Counted from the first letter of the stretch, positions 16,055-24,391 are shown. The stretch: DNA of 64,000 nucleotides from a bacterium (GCA_030431455.1 JAUIJE010000013.1:62001-126000); one strand, 5' to 3'. A program made the numbers and translations. Notes: a model not told the origin generated them from the sequence alone.

Positions 16055-17238
16055 GCGCGCCCCGCCCCCCGCACGCGGTGGCCCTCACCGCCCTGGCCCT
16101 GCTCACCGCCTGCACCGAGAAGCCGGCCGCGGCAAAGAGCGCCCCGGTGCGCTTTACCCTCGAGAAGGTGGCCGACGGCTTCGATCAACCGCTGTACGTG
16201 ACCCACGCCGGGGACGGGTCCGGCCGGCTCTTTGTCGTCGAACAAACCGGCAAGATCCGCATCGTACAAAACGGCCAGGTCTTGCCGCGGCCATTTTTGG
16301 ACGTGAGCGATCTCCTGCACAGCGCCCGGGGCGAAATGGGACTGCTCGGGCTCGCTTTTCACCCTCAGTACAAAGAGAACGGCCGGTTCTTCATCGGCTA
16401 TACCCAAAAAGGGTTGTACGACGCGGTGGCCGAGCTGCAGGTCGACGGCAAGGACAAGAACCGGGCGGACAAAGCCTCGCTGCGGGTCCTGCTCTCGATC
16501 AAAGACCCCGCGGGCAACCACAACGGGGGCATGCTGCTGTTCGGGCCGGACGGCTATCTCTACGTCGGGACCGGCGACGGGGGCGCGGCCAACGACAAGT
16601 TCAAGAACAGCCGGGACAAGTCGAAGCTGTTGGCCAAGATGTTGCGCCTCGACGTCGACAAACAAGACGCGGGCAAGGGCTACGCAGTGCCGAAGACCAA
16701 CCCATTTGTGGGGCAAAAGGGCGTGGCCCCGGAAATCTGGGCCACCGGCCTGCGCAACCCCTGGCGGTATTCGTTTGACCGCAAGACCGGCGACCTTTGG
16801 ATCGGCGACGTCGGGCAGAACAAGTACGAAGAGATTCACCGCCAACCGGCGAAGAGCAATGGCGGCGAAGACTACGGCTGGAACGTGATGGAGGCCTCCC
16901 ATTGCTTTGTGCCCCCCCGCGGCTGTGCCCAAAAAGGCCTCGAGATGCCGGTGGCGGAGTACGACCACGACAAGGGCTGTTCGGTGACGGGGGGGTATGT
17001 GTACCGGGGCAAGTCGTTGCCCGGGCTCGACGGGGTGTACCTGTTCGGCGATTACTGCACGGGCACGGTGTGGGGGCTGTTCGGCGATCTGCGCGAAAAG
17101 ACCGGCTACCAAATGCACCTGCTCGCCGAGACCAAGATGAACATCAGCTCGTTCGGCGAGGACGAGGCCGGTGAGCTGTACCTGACCGACCACCAAAAGG
17201 GCCGCGTGTACCGCTTCGCCCCCGCGCCGAAGCCGTGA
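16051..17238 (+). CDS. PQQ-dependent sugar dehydrogenase lipoprotein
   Basis: The 395-residue product has a GTG start that overlaps the previous stop. An N-terminal hydrophobic stretch ends in a lipobox (LALLTAC), so it is predicted to be anchored in the periplasm or outer membrane. The mature part is a six-bladed GSDH/YliI-type propeller: ADGFDQPLYVTHAGDGSGRLFVVEQ, MGLLGLAFHPQYKENGRFFIGYT, HNGGMLLFGPDGYLYVGTGDGG, GLRNPWRYSFDRKTGDLWIGDVGQN and the blade-6 GGEDYGWN. Family members oxidise aldose sugars with PQQ and calcium. No PQQ biosynthesis genes lie in the window. It is flanked in a coupled operon by a tripeptidase and a fructosamine kinase. Confidence 0.93.
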   Translation: MSAPRPPHAVALTALALLTACTEKPAAAKSAPVRFTLEKVADGFDQPLYVTHAGDGSGRLFVVEQTGKIRIVQNGQVLPRPFLDVSDLLHSARGEMGLLGLAFHPQYKENGRFFIGYTQKGLYDAVAELQVDGKDKNRADKASLRVLLSIKDPAGNHNGGMLLFGPDGYLYVGTGDGGAANDKFKNSRDKSKLLAKMLRLDVDKQDAGKGYAVPKTNPFVGQKGVAPEIWATGLRNPWRYSFDRKTGDLWIGDVGQNKYEEIHRQPAKSNGGEDYGWNVMEASHCFVPPRGCAQKGLEMPVAEYDHDKGCSVTGGYVYRGKSLPGLDGVYLFGDYCTGTVWGLFGDLREKTGYQMHLLAETKMNISSFGEDEAGELYLTDHQKGRVYRFAPAPKP

Positions 17239-18086
17239 GCGCCCTCGACGAGCTCTTTGAAAAGACCCGGCTCGGCCCGGTGAAGAGCCGGCGGCCGCTG
17301 TCCGGCGGCTGCGTGGGCGAGGTCGAGGAGATCACCACCGCCCACGGGCGCTACGTGGTCAAACGCGACCGAAGCGGGGCCGGCCCCCTCGCGGCCGAAG
17401 GCCGCATGCTGCGCTACTTGGCAGACCACACCGACCTGCCGGTGCCGAAGGTCCTGCGCACCGACGCGACGTGGTTGGTCATGACCTTCGTGCCCGGCGA
17501 GACCGGTGCGCGCGGCCCCGCCGAGGACCACGCCGCCGACCTGCTCGCGGCGCTGCACGGGCACACGCACCCGTCGTTTGGGTTTGGCTTTCCCACCGTG
17601 ATCGGCGGCCTCTGGCAAAACAATGACAAGCAGGCGCATTGGCCGACGTTCTACTTGCGCCAACGGGTCATGGACATGGCCGGCCAAGCCCACGACGCGG
17701 GCCAGCTCCCCGACGCCCTTTTCCAACGACTGGCCGGCGCGGAAGCAACGCTCACCGCGCTTCTCCCCGACGACGTGCCCCCCGCGCTCATCCACGGCGA
17801 TGTCTGGAGCGGCAACGTGCTCAGCGCCGGGGGGCGTGTGACCGCGTTCATCGATCCCGCGATTTCGTTTTGCCACGCGGAGATGGAGCTCGCGTTCATC
17901 ACGATGTTCTCGACGTTCGGCGATCGATTCTTCGCCCGCTACGCCGAACAGCGACCGCTCAGCGACGGTTTTTGGGACACCCTGCGCCCGCTCTACCTGC
18001 TCTATCCCCTGCTCGTGCACGTGCGCCTCTTTGGCGGGGGCTATGTGCACCAGGTGAGCGCCACCCTCGATCGCTTCGGGGTGTGA
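17235..18086 (+). CDS. Fructosamine kinase family protein
   Basis: This 283-residue protein has a GTG start overlapping the previous stop (GTGA). The fold is the fructosamine-3-kinase / aminoglycoside-kinase type: a nucleotide-binding lobe with VVKRDRS and a conserved Glu in LAAEGRMLRYL, the family-specific GGLWQNN and WPTFYLRQRV segments, the catalytic loop HGDVWSGNVL, and IDPAISFCHAEMELAF with the magnesium-binding Asp. Such enzymes phosphorylate Amadori products (ribulosamine or erythrulosamine in bacteria) so the sugar falls off. Its place after a peptidase and a sugar dehydrogenase suggests use or repair of glycated peptides, which is inference. Confidence 0.92.
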   Translation: MSALDELFEKTRLGPVKSRRPLSGGCVGEVEEITTAHGRYVVKRDRSGAGPLAAEGRMLRYLADHTDLPVPKVLRTDATWLVMTFVPGETGARGPAEDHAADLLAALHGHTHPSFGFGFPTVIGGLWQNNDKQAHWPTFYLRQRVMDMAGQAHDAGQLPDALFQRLAGAEATLTALLPDDVPPALIHGDVWSGNVLSAGGRVTAFIDPAISFCHAEMELAFITMFSTFGDRFFARYAEQRPLSDGFWDTLRPLYLLYPLLVHVRLFGGGYVHQVSATLDRFGV

Positions 18087-18710
18087 TCACGTCGCGCGGA
18101 CCTCGTCGGCGGCGAGGCCGGCGCGCAGGTGCGACGCGAGCCGGATGAGCAGCGCGCCGGGCTCGACCTCGCGCAGGTTGCGCGGCAGCTGGTCGTCGAG
18201 CACGAGGTCGGCCAGACCGTGGGCCAACACCCGGCACAACAAAGCCACCTCGAGGGCGTCGACCGGGCGCATCGCGCCCGCGGCTTGGGCCTCGAGCACC
18301 GCCTGGGTGAGCAGCGCCGCCGACGAGGTGGCCTTGGCCTTGAGGGTCGGCAGCTCGTCTTTGTCCGCGACCTGGGCCCCGGTCATGACCCGAAACAGCG
18401 CCGGATGCGCCACCGCAAACCGCACATAGCCGGCCCCGATGGCGTCGAGCCGGGCCACCGCGTCGTCGCCCGCCGCCTCACGGGCCGCGCCCAAATGTGC
18501 CTGCAACCGCTCGAACCCGAGCTCGGCCACCGCCACCACCAGCGCCTGCTTGTCCGCGAAGTGCCGGTAGGGGGCCTGGTGGGTGACCCCCACCCGGCGC
18601 GCCACCTCCCGCAGGCTCAACGCCTCCAGGCCGCGCTCGGCGATCAGATCCACCGCCGCGTCGATGAGAGCGGCGCGCAGATCGCCGTGGTGGTACGCGG
18701 GTTTTGGCAT
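18087..18710 (-). CDS. TetR/AcrR-family repressor (WHG-domain type)
   Basis: The 207-residue product has an N-terminal TetR helix-turn-helix: LIDAAVDLIAERGLEALSLREVARRVGVTHQAPYRHFADKQAL at about 14-57. The C-terminal half fits the TetR_C_33/WHG ligand-binding domain (YVRFAVAHPALFRVMTG). It is divergent from the CrtI-like oxidoreductase gene. A 20-bp perfect palindrome overlaps its own start codon, so it very probably represses itself and the oxidoreductase. Its end is immediately adjacent to the fructosamine kinase stop, with convergent transcription. Confidence 0.95.
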   Translation of the reverse strand: MPKPAYHHGDLRAALIDAAVDLIAERGLEALSLREVARRVGVTHQAPYRHFADKQALVVAVAELGFERLQAHLGAAREAAGDDAVARLDAIGAGYVRFAVAHPALFRVMTGAQVADKDELPTLKAKATSSAALLTQAVLEAQAAGAMRPVDALEVALLCRVLAHGLADLVLDDQLPRNLREVEPGALLIRLASHLRAGLAADEVRAT

Positions 18711-18728
18711 GTAGACAACCGTCTACAT
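18709..18728. promoter_or_regulatory. Palindromic TetR operator
   Basis: Perfect 8-bp arms ATGTAGAC / GTCTACAT are separated by AACC. The left arm includes the last two bases (AT) of the complement of the repressor's ATG codon (18708-18710), and the site lies upstream of the divergent oxidoreductase. The arm length and divergent placement are typical of autoregulated TetR operators. Confidence 0.8.
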
Positions 18729-18784
18729 GAACAAAGCCATACCCGCAAGCGTTCCTGACAACCGAGGACACCGGGCCGCGCCAT

Positions 18785-18803
18785 ATGTTGACACTGCCTA
18801 CAT
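18785..18803. promoter_or_regulatory. Second, imperfect TetR operator overlapping a promoter
   Basis: ATGTTGAC-ACT-GCCTACAT repeats the upstream operator with two arm changes and a spacer one base shorter. It contains TTGACA (18788-18793), which with TTTGAT at 18811-18816 (17-base spacing) makes a plausible sigma-70 promoter reading rightwards. The predicted start is at about 18823, the proposed ATG of the oxidoreductase, so the message may be leaderless. Confidence 0.55.
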
Positions 18804-18822
18804 TTTGCCGTTTGATCGACCC

Positions 18823-20502
18823 ATGCCTGACGGAACCCGCGCCTCCTCTCCCCGCGATGACAAACCCTGGAGCAAACCCCCGCCGAAGGGCGGCGGCCCT
18901 TATGACGTGATCGTCATCGGGTCGGGCATGGGGGGCATGACCGCGGCCGCGATGCTCGCGGACCAGGGCAAACGCGTGCTCGTGCTCGAACAACACTATG
19001 TCCCTGGAGGCTTCACCCACGCGTTCAAGCGGCACGGCTGGGAATGGGACGTGGGCGTGCACGTGGTGGGCGAAGTCACCGAGCGGTCCATGACCGGGCG
19101 CCTGTTGCGTCACCTCACCCGGGGCAAGCTCGAGTGGACCAGCGTGGGCGACGTCTACGACCAGTTCGATTTCCCCGACGGGTTTTCCATCGGCTTTGAA
19201 GGCCATCCCGACCGGTTTCGCCACCGGTTGCTGGACGCCTTCCCCGACGAGGCCCGGGCCATCGACCGCTATTTCGAATTGGTGCGCGAGTCGGCCAAAG
19301 CCATGCGCGGCCACTTCGGGGCCCGGCTCTTCCCCAAAGGCGTGGGCGGTTGGATGGAGCGCGCGGTGCACGCCCAGGGCAAGACCCGGCTCGAGCGCAC
19401 GGTCAAGGACGTGCTCGACGAGCTCACCGACAACGAGCGGCTCAAGACCGTGCTCTGTGGACAGTGGGGCTACTACGGCTCGACCCCGTCGCGCGCGTCC
19501 TGGGCGATGCACGCCCTGGTGGTCAAACACTTCGTGTGGGGTGGCTATTACCCCGTGGGCGGGGCCAAACAGATCGCGCGCCACCTGCTGCAGACCGTGG
19601 CCGACGCCGGAGGCTGGACCCGGGTGCGCGCCGACGTCGACGAGATCTTGGTCCGCCGTGGCAAAGTCACGGGCGTGCGGCTCACCTCGGGCGAGGTCAT
19701 CGCCGCCCCCGTGGTGGTGAGCGCGGCCGGGGTGCGCGCCACCGCCGAGCGGCTGTTGCCGAAAGACGAACGCGAAAAGGCCTGGGCCCAGCGCGTGGCG
19801 CAGCTGCCGTCGGGGCCGGCCCATGTGTGCGCCTACCTCGGCTTCAAAGGCGACGTCGAACAAGCGGGGGCCACGTCGTGCAACCGCTGGTTCTACGACA
19901 CCTGGGACACCGAAGCGGCGTACTGGGATGTGGCCCACCAAGACCGCGCGCCGGTGCTTTACGTGTCGTTCCCCTCCATGAAGGACCCGAGCGCGTTTGC
20001 GCAGCAAACCGCCAAGACACACGCTGAGGGCCGCAGGCCTCTCGGCGTGGATCCTCTGCACGAGGCCGGTCCCGAGCAGAAGCACACCGGCGAGGTGGTC
20101 ACGTTTGTGCCCTGGGAGACGTTTGCCCCCCACCGCGGCACCCAGTGGATGAAACGCCCCGCGGCCTACCGCGAGCTCAAGCACAAGATGGAAGAGGGCC
20201 TGCTCGCGCAGCTTTCCGAGAATCTGCCCGACCTCGCCCCCCTCGTCGAGCACGTCGAGGTGAGCTCGCCTTTGTCCACCGACCACTTCGTGCGCCCGGT
20301 GCGCGGTTCGATCTACGGGCTCGAGCCCACGGTCGAACGGTTCCAGTGTGATTGGTTGCGCCCCCGCAGCCCGGTGAAGGGCCTCTACTTCGCGGGCTGC
20401 GACACCGGTTCGGTCGGGGTCATCGGCGCGATGCTCGGCGGCATGATGGCCGCGGCCGCGGTCGCCCCCCGCGCCACCGTCGGCCTGATGCGCGCGGTAT
20501 AG
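18823..20502 (+). CDS. CrtI/retinol-reductase-like FAD oxidoreductase
   Basis: The 559-residue flavoprotein has an N-terminal Rossmann dinucleotide site (DVIVIGSGMGGMTAAAMLADQGKRVLVLEQH), PGGFTHAFKR and a C-terminal FAD-closing motif (GLYFAGCDTGSVGVIGAMLGG). This is the phytoene desaturase / all-trans-retinol 13,14-reductase group, which saturates or desaturates polyenes. The ATG at 18823 is preferred because it lies just after the candidate promoter. An in-frame ATG at 18727 would place the operator and promoter inside the gene, so it is less likely. It is regulated by the divergent TetR. The substrate is unknown; no carotenoid genes are nearby. Confidence 0.88.
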   Translation: MPDGTRASSPRDDKPWSKPPPKGGGPYDVIVIGSGMGGMTAAAMLADQGKRVLVLEQHYVPGGFTHAFKRHGWEWDVGVHVVGEVTERSMTGRLLRHLTRGKLEWTSVGDVYDQFDFPDGFSIGFEGHPDRFRHRLLDAFPDEARAIDRYFELVRESAKAMRGHFGARLFPKGVGGWMERAVHAQGKTRLERTVKDVLDELTDNERLKTVLCGQWGYYGSTPSRASWAMHALVVKHFVWGGYYPVGGAKQIARHLLQTVADAGGWTRVRADVDEILVRRGKVTGVRLTSGEVIAAPVVVSAAGVRATAERLLPKDEREKAWAQRVAQLPSGPAHVCAYLGFKGDVEQAGATSCNRWFYDTWDTEAAYWDVAHQDRAPVLYVSFPSMKDPSAFAQQTAKTHAEGRRPLGVDPLHEAGPEQKHTGEVVTFVPWETFAPHRGTQWMKRPAAYRELKHKMEEGLLAQLSENLPDLAPLVEHVEVSSPLSTDHFVRPVRGSIYGLEPTVERFQCDWLRPRSPVKGLYFAGCDTGSVGVIGAMLGGMMAAAAVAPRATVGLMRAV

Positions 20503-20529
20503 ACGGGCAGCCCCTCACACAAAACAGAC

Positions 20530-21407
20530 TCACCCGAAGCGGTGGTCGAGCTCGGTGACCAACGACGTCGCCGCGGGGGACAGCTCCGCGCGTTTTTGAA
20601 AATAGAGCCCGAAGGTGCGCTCCACCGCGCCGAAGTCGAAGGCGTTGAGTTGGCGCAGACCTTTGCCCCGGCCCCGACGACGAACATAGATCTCGGGGAG
20701 GTAGCCGATGGCGGTGCCGGCGGCGATAAGGTCGAGGCGCAGGACCAGGCTGGTGACCTCCCACACCCCGGCGAAGCGGTACCGCAGGCGCTGGCGGGCG
20801 GGGCGGTGCTCGAGCGGGTCGAGGTGCGAGGTGAGCAACACACACTGTTTGAGCGCGTCGTCGTCGCCGCGCTTGAGCGCGGCCAAGAGCGGATGGCGGT
20901 CCGCGGCGTAGAGATGAAACGCCTGCTGAAAGTACGGCCGGCGGCTGAGCCCTTCCATCTGAGATTGAAACGGGCCGAAGCCGAGCGCGAGCTCGCCCCG
21001 GCGCACCTTTGTGACAAGCTCGCGGCTCGGCAGGGTGCGTACGTCGACGACGTGGTGGGGCGTACGCTGCCGCAGGGCCACGAGCACATCGGGCAGAAAG
21101 AACTCGGTGATGACCCGCGACGCGCCCAACGACACCCGGCTGAGCGCCGGGCGCGAGAGGTCGGCGAGGTCACGCTGCAGCGCGCTGGCGCCCTCGAGGG
21201 CGTCCCGGGTGTAGGCGAGCACGCGCCGGCCCGCGGGGGTGGCGGTGGGGGGCGTGCGCGCTCGACCAGCTTGGTGCCGAACCGGTCCTCGAGCCGGCGG
21301 ATGGTCTGGGACACCGCGGACTGGGTGAGGTGCAGGCGCTTGGCGGCTTTGGAAAAGCCCCCCGCGTCGATGACCTCCTGGAGCACGGACAGGTCGTCGA
21401 GGTCCAC
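20530..21407 (-). pseudogene. LysR-family regulator, frame interrupted at a G6 run
   Basis: The GTG at 21407 opens a LysR helix-turn-helix (LQEVIDAGGFSKAAKRLHLTQSAVSQTIRRLEDRFGTKLVER). The frame then turns to a proline run. The family continues in the -1 frame with TATPAGRRVLAYTRDALEG and a complete type 2 periplasmic-binding-fold effector domain to 20530. A seventh G in the G6 run at 21247-21252 would give LVERARPPTATPAGRRVL and a 292-residue LysR of normal length. An operator-like repeat remains between it and citrate synthase. The gene may therefore be intact in the organism, with the break being a base-calling error, or it may be phase variable. Confidence 0.8.
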
Positions 21408-21427
21408 GCGTGGATATTAGCAATACT

Positions 21428-21449
21428 GATGGATTGAACAAAATCTATC
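21428..21449. promoter_or_regulatory. LysR operator-like inverted repeat
   Basis: GATGGATT and AATCTATC form 8-bp arms with one mismatch around a 6-base A-rich spacer. The site lies in the 97-base divergent region between the LysR start (21407) and the citrate synthase start (21505). It is the most AT-rich part of this interval and a plausible regulator-binding site. Confidence 0.5.
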
Positions 21450-21504
21450 GTTTTCCTTGCTGGGCCCGGACCCCCTACGGTGACAGGCAACCAGGAGGCA
21501 TCCC

Positions 21505-22617
21505 ATGAGCAAAGGGTTGGAAGATGTGGTGGTGGACGACAGTTCGCTGTGTTTCATCGACGGGCAGGCGGGGGTGCTGCGGTATCGCGGGTACGCGGTG
21601 GAGGACCTCGCCGCCCACACAAGCTACGCCGCCTGTGTGGACCTGCTGCTCGACGGCGAGATGGCCGCCGGCGGTGGGTCCCGCTGGTTGGTCGATCCCC
21701 GGGACACGGATTGGTTCACCCCCGCGCGGTACGCGGAGATGGTCGAGCAGGCCCGGGCCCTGCCCCAGGACGCGCCCCCCATGGCCGGGCTCGCCGCGCT
21801 CTGTGCGTTGGTCCCGATGGCGGGGGACGACGCGGGCCATGACGAGGACGCGCAACGCCTGCTGTCGCTGTTCCCGCTTTTGGTGTTGCTGGCCCATTTT
21901 CGCAACAAGCTCGATCTGTCCGCGGTCCCGGCAGGCACATTGGCGACCCCGGCGGGGTTTTTGGCCCTGCTGCACGGACGCGCCCCCACCGAAGAGGAGC
22001 GCGCGCCGTTTGAGATGGGGCAAGTGCTCCAGCTCGAACACGGCCTGAACGCCTCGACCTTCACCGCGCGGGTGGTGGCGTCCACCCGCGCCACCCTCGC
22101 CGCGTCGCTGTCCGCGGCGGTGGGCGCGCTGTCCGGCAGCCTGCACGGGGGGGCGGACGAACGCGCCTACCGCTTCGCCAAAGGCATCGTGCAACGTGGC
22201 CAGGACCCCGACCGGGCGGTGCAACAACATTTGCAACGGGGCGGTCGCCTCATGGGCCTCGGCCACCGGGTGTACAAGACCATCGACCCCCGGGCGGTGG
22301 CGTTGCGGGCGGCGGCGGACGCGCTCACGAAGCACAAAGGCGGCACCATCCGCGCCGTGTTCGAGGTTCAAGAAGCGATCCGGGCCGCGGCCAAAAAGCA
22401 CCTGAACAAGCCCGGCATCGAGCCCAACGTCGAGTTCTACAAGGGCGTGGTGTTCGCGGCCCTGGCCATCCCCACGTCGCTGTTCACCCCCGTGTTCGCC
22501 CTCGCCCGGGCCGCGGGCTGGACCGCCCACGTGCGTGAGCTCTTGACCGCCCCGCGCCTGTACCGCCCCCGCCTGCGGTACCGCGGCGAAGGGCCACGCG
22601 TCCTGCCGATGGGGTAG
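21505..22617 (+). CDS. Citrate synthase family protein
   Basis: The 370-residue product has a strong ribosome site (AGGAGG) before the ATG. It carries the citrate/2-methylcitrate synthase landmarks: His179 (LEHGLNAST), His214 (GSLHGGADE) and His254 (GLGHRVYKTIDPRA). The catalytic aspartate of the family (NVDFY) is Glu310 here (PNVEFYKG). Family members condense acetyl-CoA or propionyl-CoA with oxaloacetate; the Glu substitution makes activity and substrate uncertain. A LysR-type gene lies divergent upstream and probably controls it. Whether this is the main TCA-cycle enzyme or a secondary paralogue cannot be told from the window. Confidence 0.9.
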   Translation: MSKGLEDVVVDDSSLCFIDGQAGVLRYRGYAVEDLAAHTSYAACVDLLLDGEMAAGGGSRWLVDPRDTDWFTPARYAEMVEQARALPQDAPPMAGLAALCALVPMAGDDAGHDEDAQRLLSLFPLLVLLAHFRNKLDLSAVPAGTLATPAGFLALLHGRAPTEEERAPFEMGQVLQLEHGLNASTFTARVVASTRATLAASLSAAVGALSGSLHGGADERAYRFAKGIVQRGQDPDRAVQQHLQRGGRLMGLGHRVYKTIDPRAVALRAAADALTKHKGGTIRAVFEVQEAIRAAAKKHLNKPGIEPNVEFYKGVVFAALAIPTSLFTPVFALARAAGWTAHVRELLTAPRLYRPRLRYRGEGPRVLPMG

Positions 22618-22620
22618 TGG

Positions 22621-23445
22621 TCACTTGCGGAACGATGCGTCCACCGCCCCTTGGTGGCATTTGACCAACCAAGGGTAGGTGTTGGTGACGTAGTAGCCGT
22701 ATTGGCCGCCTGTGGTCATGCCATTGCAGGCGTCGAGGTCGCCGGCCCCGGTGTGTTCGTAGTCGTCGACGTACATGCCGTCGTAGGCGCCGCCGGGGTC
22801 GTTGGCCCCGCTCGGCCGTGAGCCACCTTTGAGCGTGTAGCCGGATTCGGCCCGCCGCACCTGGGTGGTGTCGGGGTCGACGAAGTACGGCCCATAAATG
22901 GGGAACCCATCGGCGGCGAAGCCGATGGGGTCGGCCATGGGATCGTTTGGCCGGTAACAACCCGCGGAGAGCATGTCGACGACCACGCCGTTGAGCAGCA
23001 CCGCGTCGAAGGTCTGTTGGGACAAGGCGGTGGTGGTCGACGCCGCGCTCGGCAACCGGGGAATGGTGTAGCTGCGATCGATCTCAGACACCGCCGTGGC
23101 GAAGGATGCGCCGCTGTCGTTGAAGTCATGGTTGGGGATGGTGTCGGCCAGGAGGGTGCAGCTGTCGTCGCCGGCCTCGATGATCACGGTCGACGTGAAG
23201 CTCATCTCGCGTTGGAGGTCGGTGACCCCGGCGGTGTATTCGCCCGCGTAGTCGGCACAGTCGGCGGAGCGGTTGGTGAAGATGGCGTCGGTGATGTCCT
23301 GTGCGTCCTCGGACGGCTCCAAGGTCGAGCCCGGGCCACAGCCGAGGCCCCAGAGCGCCGCCGCCCAGGTGAGCGGGAGCAGGCCCCAAACCAGACGGGG
23401 CGCGCAGAGAACGGAACGGGCGGGCGGGAGAAGAGAGTGCGTCAT
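22621..23445 (-). CDS. YHYH-domain lipoprotein with altered signature
   Basis: This 274-residue protein has an N-terminal hydrophobic signal ending in a lipobox-like GLGC. The ATG at 23445 is used because upstream codons carry no signal. The body matches the YHYH family: NGVVVD, GFAADGFPIYGPYF, then LDACNGMTTGGQYGYYVTNTYPWLVKCHQG. The namesake Tyr-His-Tyr-His is Tyr-Gly-Tyr-Tyr here, so both histidines are gone. The family is secreted and of unknown function, with occasional links to metal binding. It converges on citrate synthase with 3 bases between stops. Confidence 0.82.
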   Translation of the reverse strand: MTHSLLPPARSVLCAPRLVWGLLPLTWAAALWGLGCGPGSTLEPSEDAQDITDAIFTNRSADCADYAGEYTAGVTDLQREMSFTSTVIIEAGDDSCTLLADTIPNHDFNDSGASFATAVSEIDRSYTIPRLPSAASTTTALSQQTFDAVLLNGVVVDMLSAGCYRPNDPMADPIGFAADGFPIYGPYFVDPDTTQVRRAESGYTLKGGSRPSGANDPGGAYDGMYVDDYEHTGAGDLDACNGMTTGGQYGYYVTNTYPWLVKCHQGAVDASFRK

Positions 23446-23651
23446 GTGTGTGTACGCGCCAAAGCATCGCCGATCCCGCGTGCGCGGGCGCACGTCGAGA
23501 CATTTGCGCCCACGGGGCGGGCGATGTCGTCTTTTGCCACATGCCCCCCGCGCGGATCGCGCCGCCAAGCGGGACCGGGGGCTTGGCCCGCCCAGTGCAA
23601 TGACCCTCTGTGACTCAGCGGCCGCTCCGCGGCCCGACGAATGGAGGAAGA

Positions 23652-23819
23652 ATGTTGAAGTGGAGCCTGATCTTTTTTGTGTTGGCGTTGATCGCCGCGT
23701 TCTTGGGCTTCGGCGGCATCGCCAGCACCGCGGCGTTCGCGGCCAAGATCTTGTTCATCGCGTTCATCATCGTGGCGGTGGTCACCGCCGTCACCGGCCT
23801 GTTCAAGAAGGCGGGGTGA
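23652..23819 (+). CDS. DUF1328 small membrane protein
   Basis: This 55-residue peptide starts at the ATG at 23652, preceded by GGAGGAAG. It has two hydrophobic helices around a GFGGIAS turn ([21 protein letters not shown]...[18 protein letters not shown]), matching DUF1328/YtjA in length and sequence. Family members are inner-membrane peptides, often stress-linked; no molecular role is established. The outer-membrane protein gene begins 3 bases after the stop, so both are probably on one message. Confidence 0.93.
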   Translation: MLKWSLIFFVLALIAAFLGFGGIASTAAFAAKILFIAFIIVAVVTAVTGLFKKAG

Positions 23820-23822
23820 ACG

Positions 23823-24386
23823 ATGACCCGGCTTGTGACGACATGCGCGTTTGCCCTCGCCTTGAGCCTCGGCCTCGCCGCCCCCGCTTCGGCGGGTCCG
23901 GGGGTGAGCCCGGGGGGGCGCACCCTGGGGGTTGGATTTCAGGTCGGCGCCCCGACTGCAATCACATTGAAAACGATGGGCGGGCCCGGCTTCGGGGTGC
24001 AAGGGGGCATCGGGGGTGGCGCACCGTGGCTGCTCGGTCCCACTTTGAGCCTGCACCTCGACGGGGTGTGGCACCCGGTGATGCTTCTCGACGACCCCGA
24101 CTTCGGGCTGAGCCCCTACTTCGGCATCGGGGGTCAAGTCGGTCTCGCCCCCTTTGAGCTTGTGCCCAACCCATACTTTTCAAAGAAACACACCGTCTTC
24201 GGCTATCCCTATTATCCCTACACCAACCTGGGGTTGTCGGCGGCGGTCCGCGCGCCCATCGGCCTGAGCTTCGTCCTGCACCAAGTGCCATTGGAGTTCT
24301 ACGGGTCGCTGGTGCCTTCGCTGCTGTTCTTCCCCGCCATCGGCGGCGGCCTCGGCGGCAACCTCGGGATGAGGTTCTGGTTCTGA
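23823..24386 (+). CDS. Small exported beta-barrel-like protein
   Basis: The 187-residue product has a clear Sec signal peptide (MTRLVTTCAFALALSLGLAAPASA, cleavage after ASA). The mature chain is Gly-rich with alternating hydrophobic and polar strands, and ends in MRFWF, a C-terminal aromatic signature of outer-membrane barrels. Its size fits an 8-stranded barrel. I find no recognisable function. It lies 3 bases downstream of the DUF1328 gene. Confidence 0.8.
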   Translation: MTRLVTTCAFALALSLGLAAPASAGPGVSPGGRTLGVGFQVGAPTAITLKTMGGPGFGVQGGIGGGAPWLLGPTLSLHLDGVWHPVMLLDDPDFGLSPYFGIGGQVGLAPFELVPNPYFSKKHTVFGYPYYPYTNLGLSAAVRAPIGLSFVLHQVPLEFYGSLVPSLLFFPAIGGGLGGNLGMRFWF

Positions 24387-24391
24387 GCCTC

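Noticed and set aside
18727-18822. Longer start for the CrtI-like oxidoreductase
   Set aside because: It would put both operators or the promoter within or at the edge of the coding sequence and adds residues outside the Rossmann fold.
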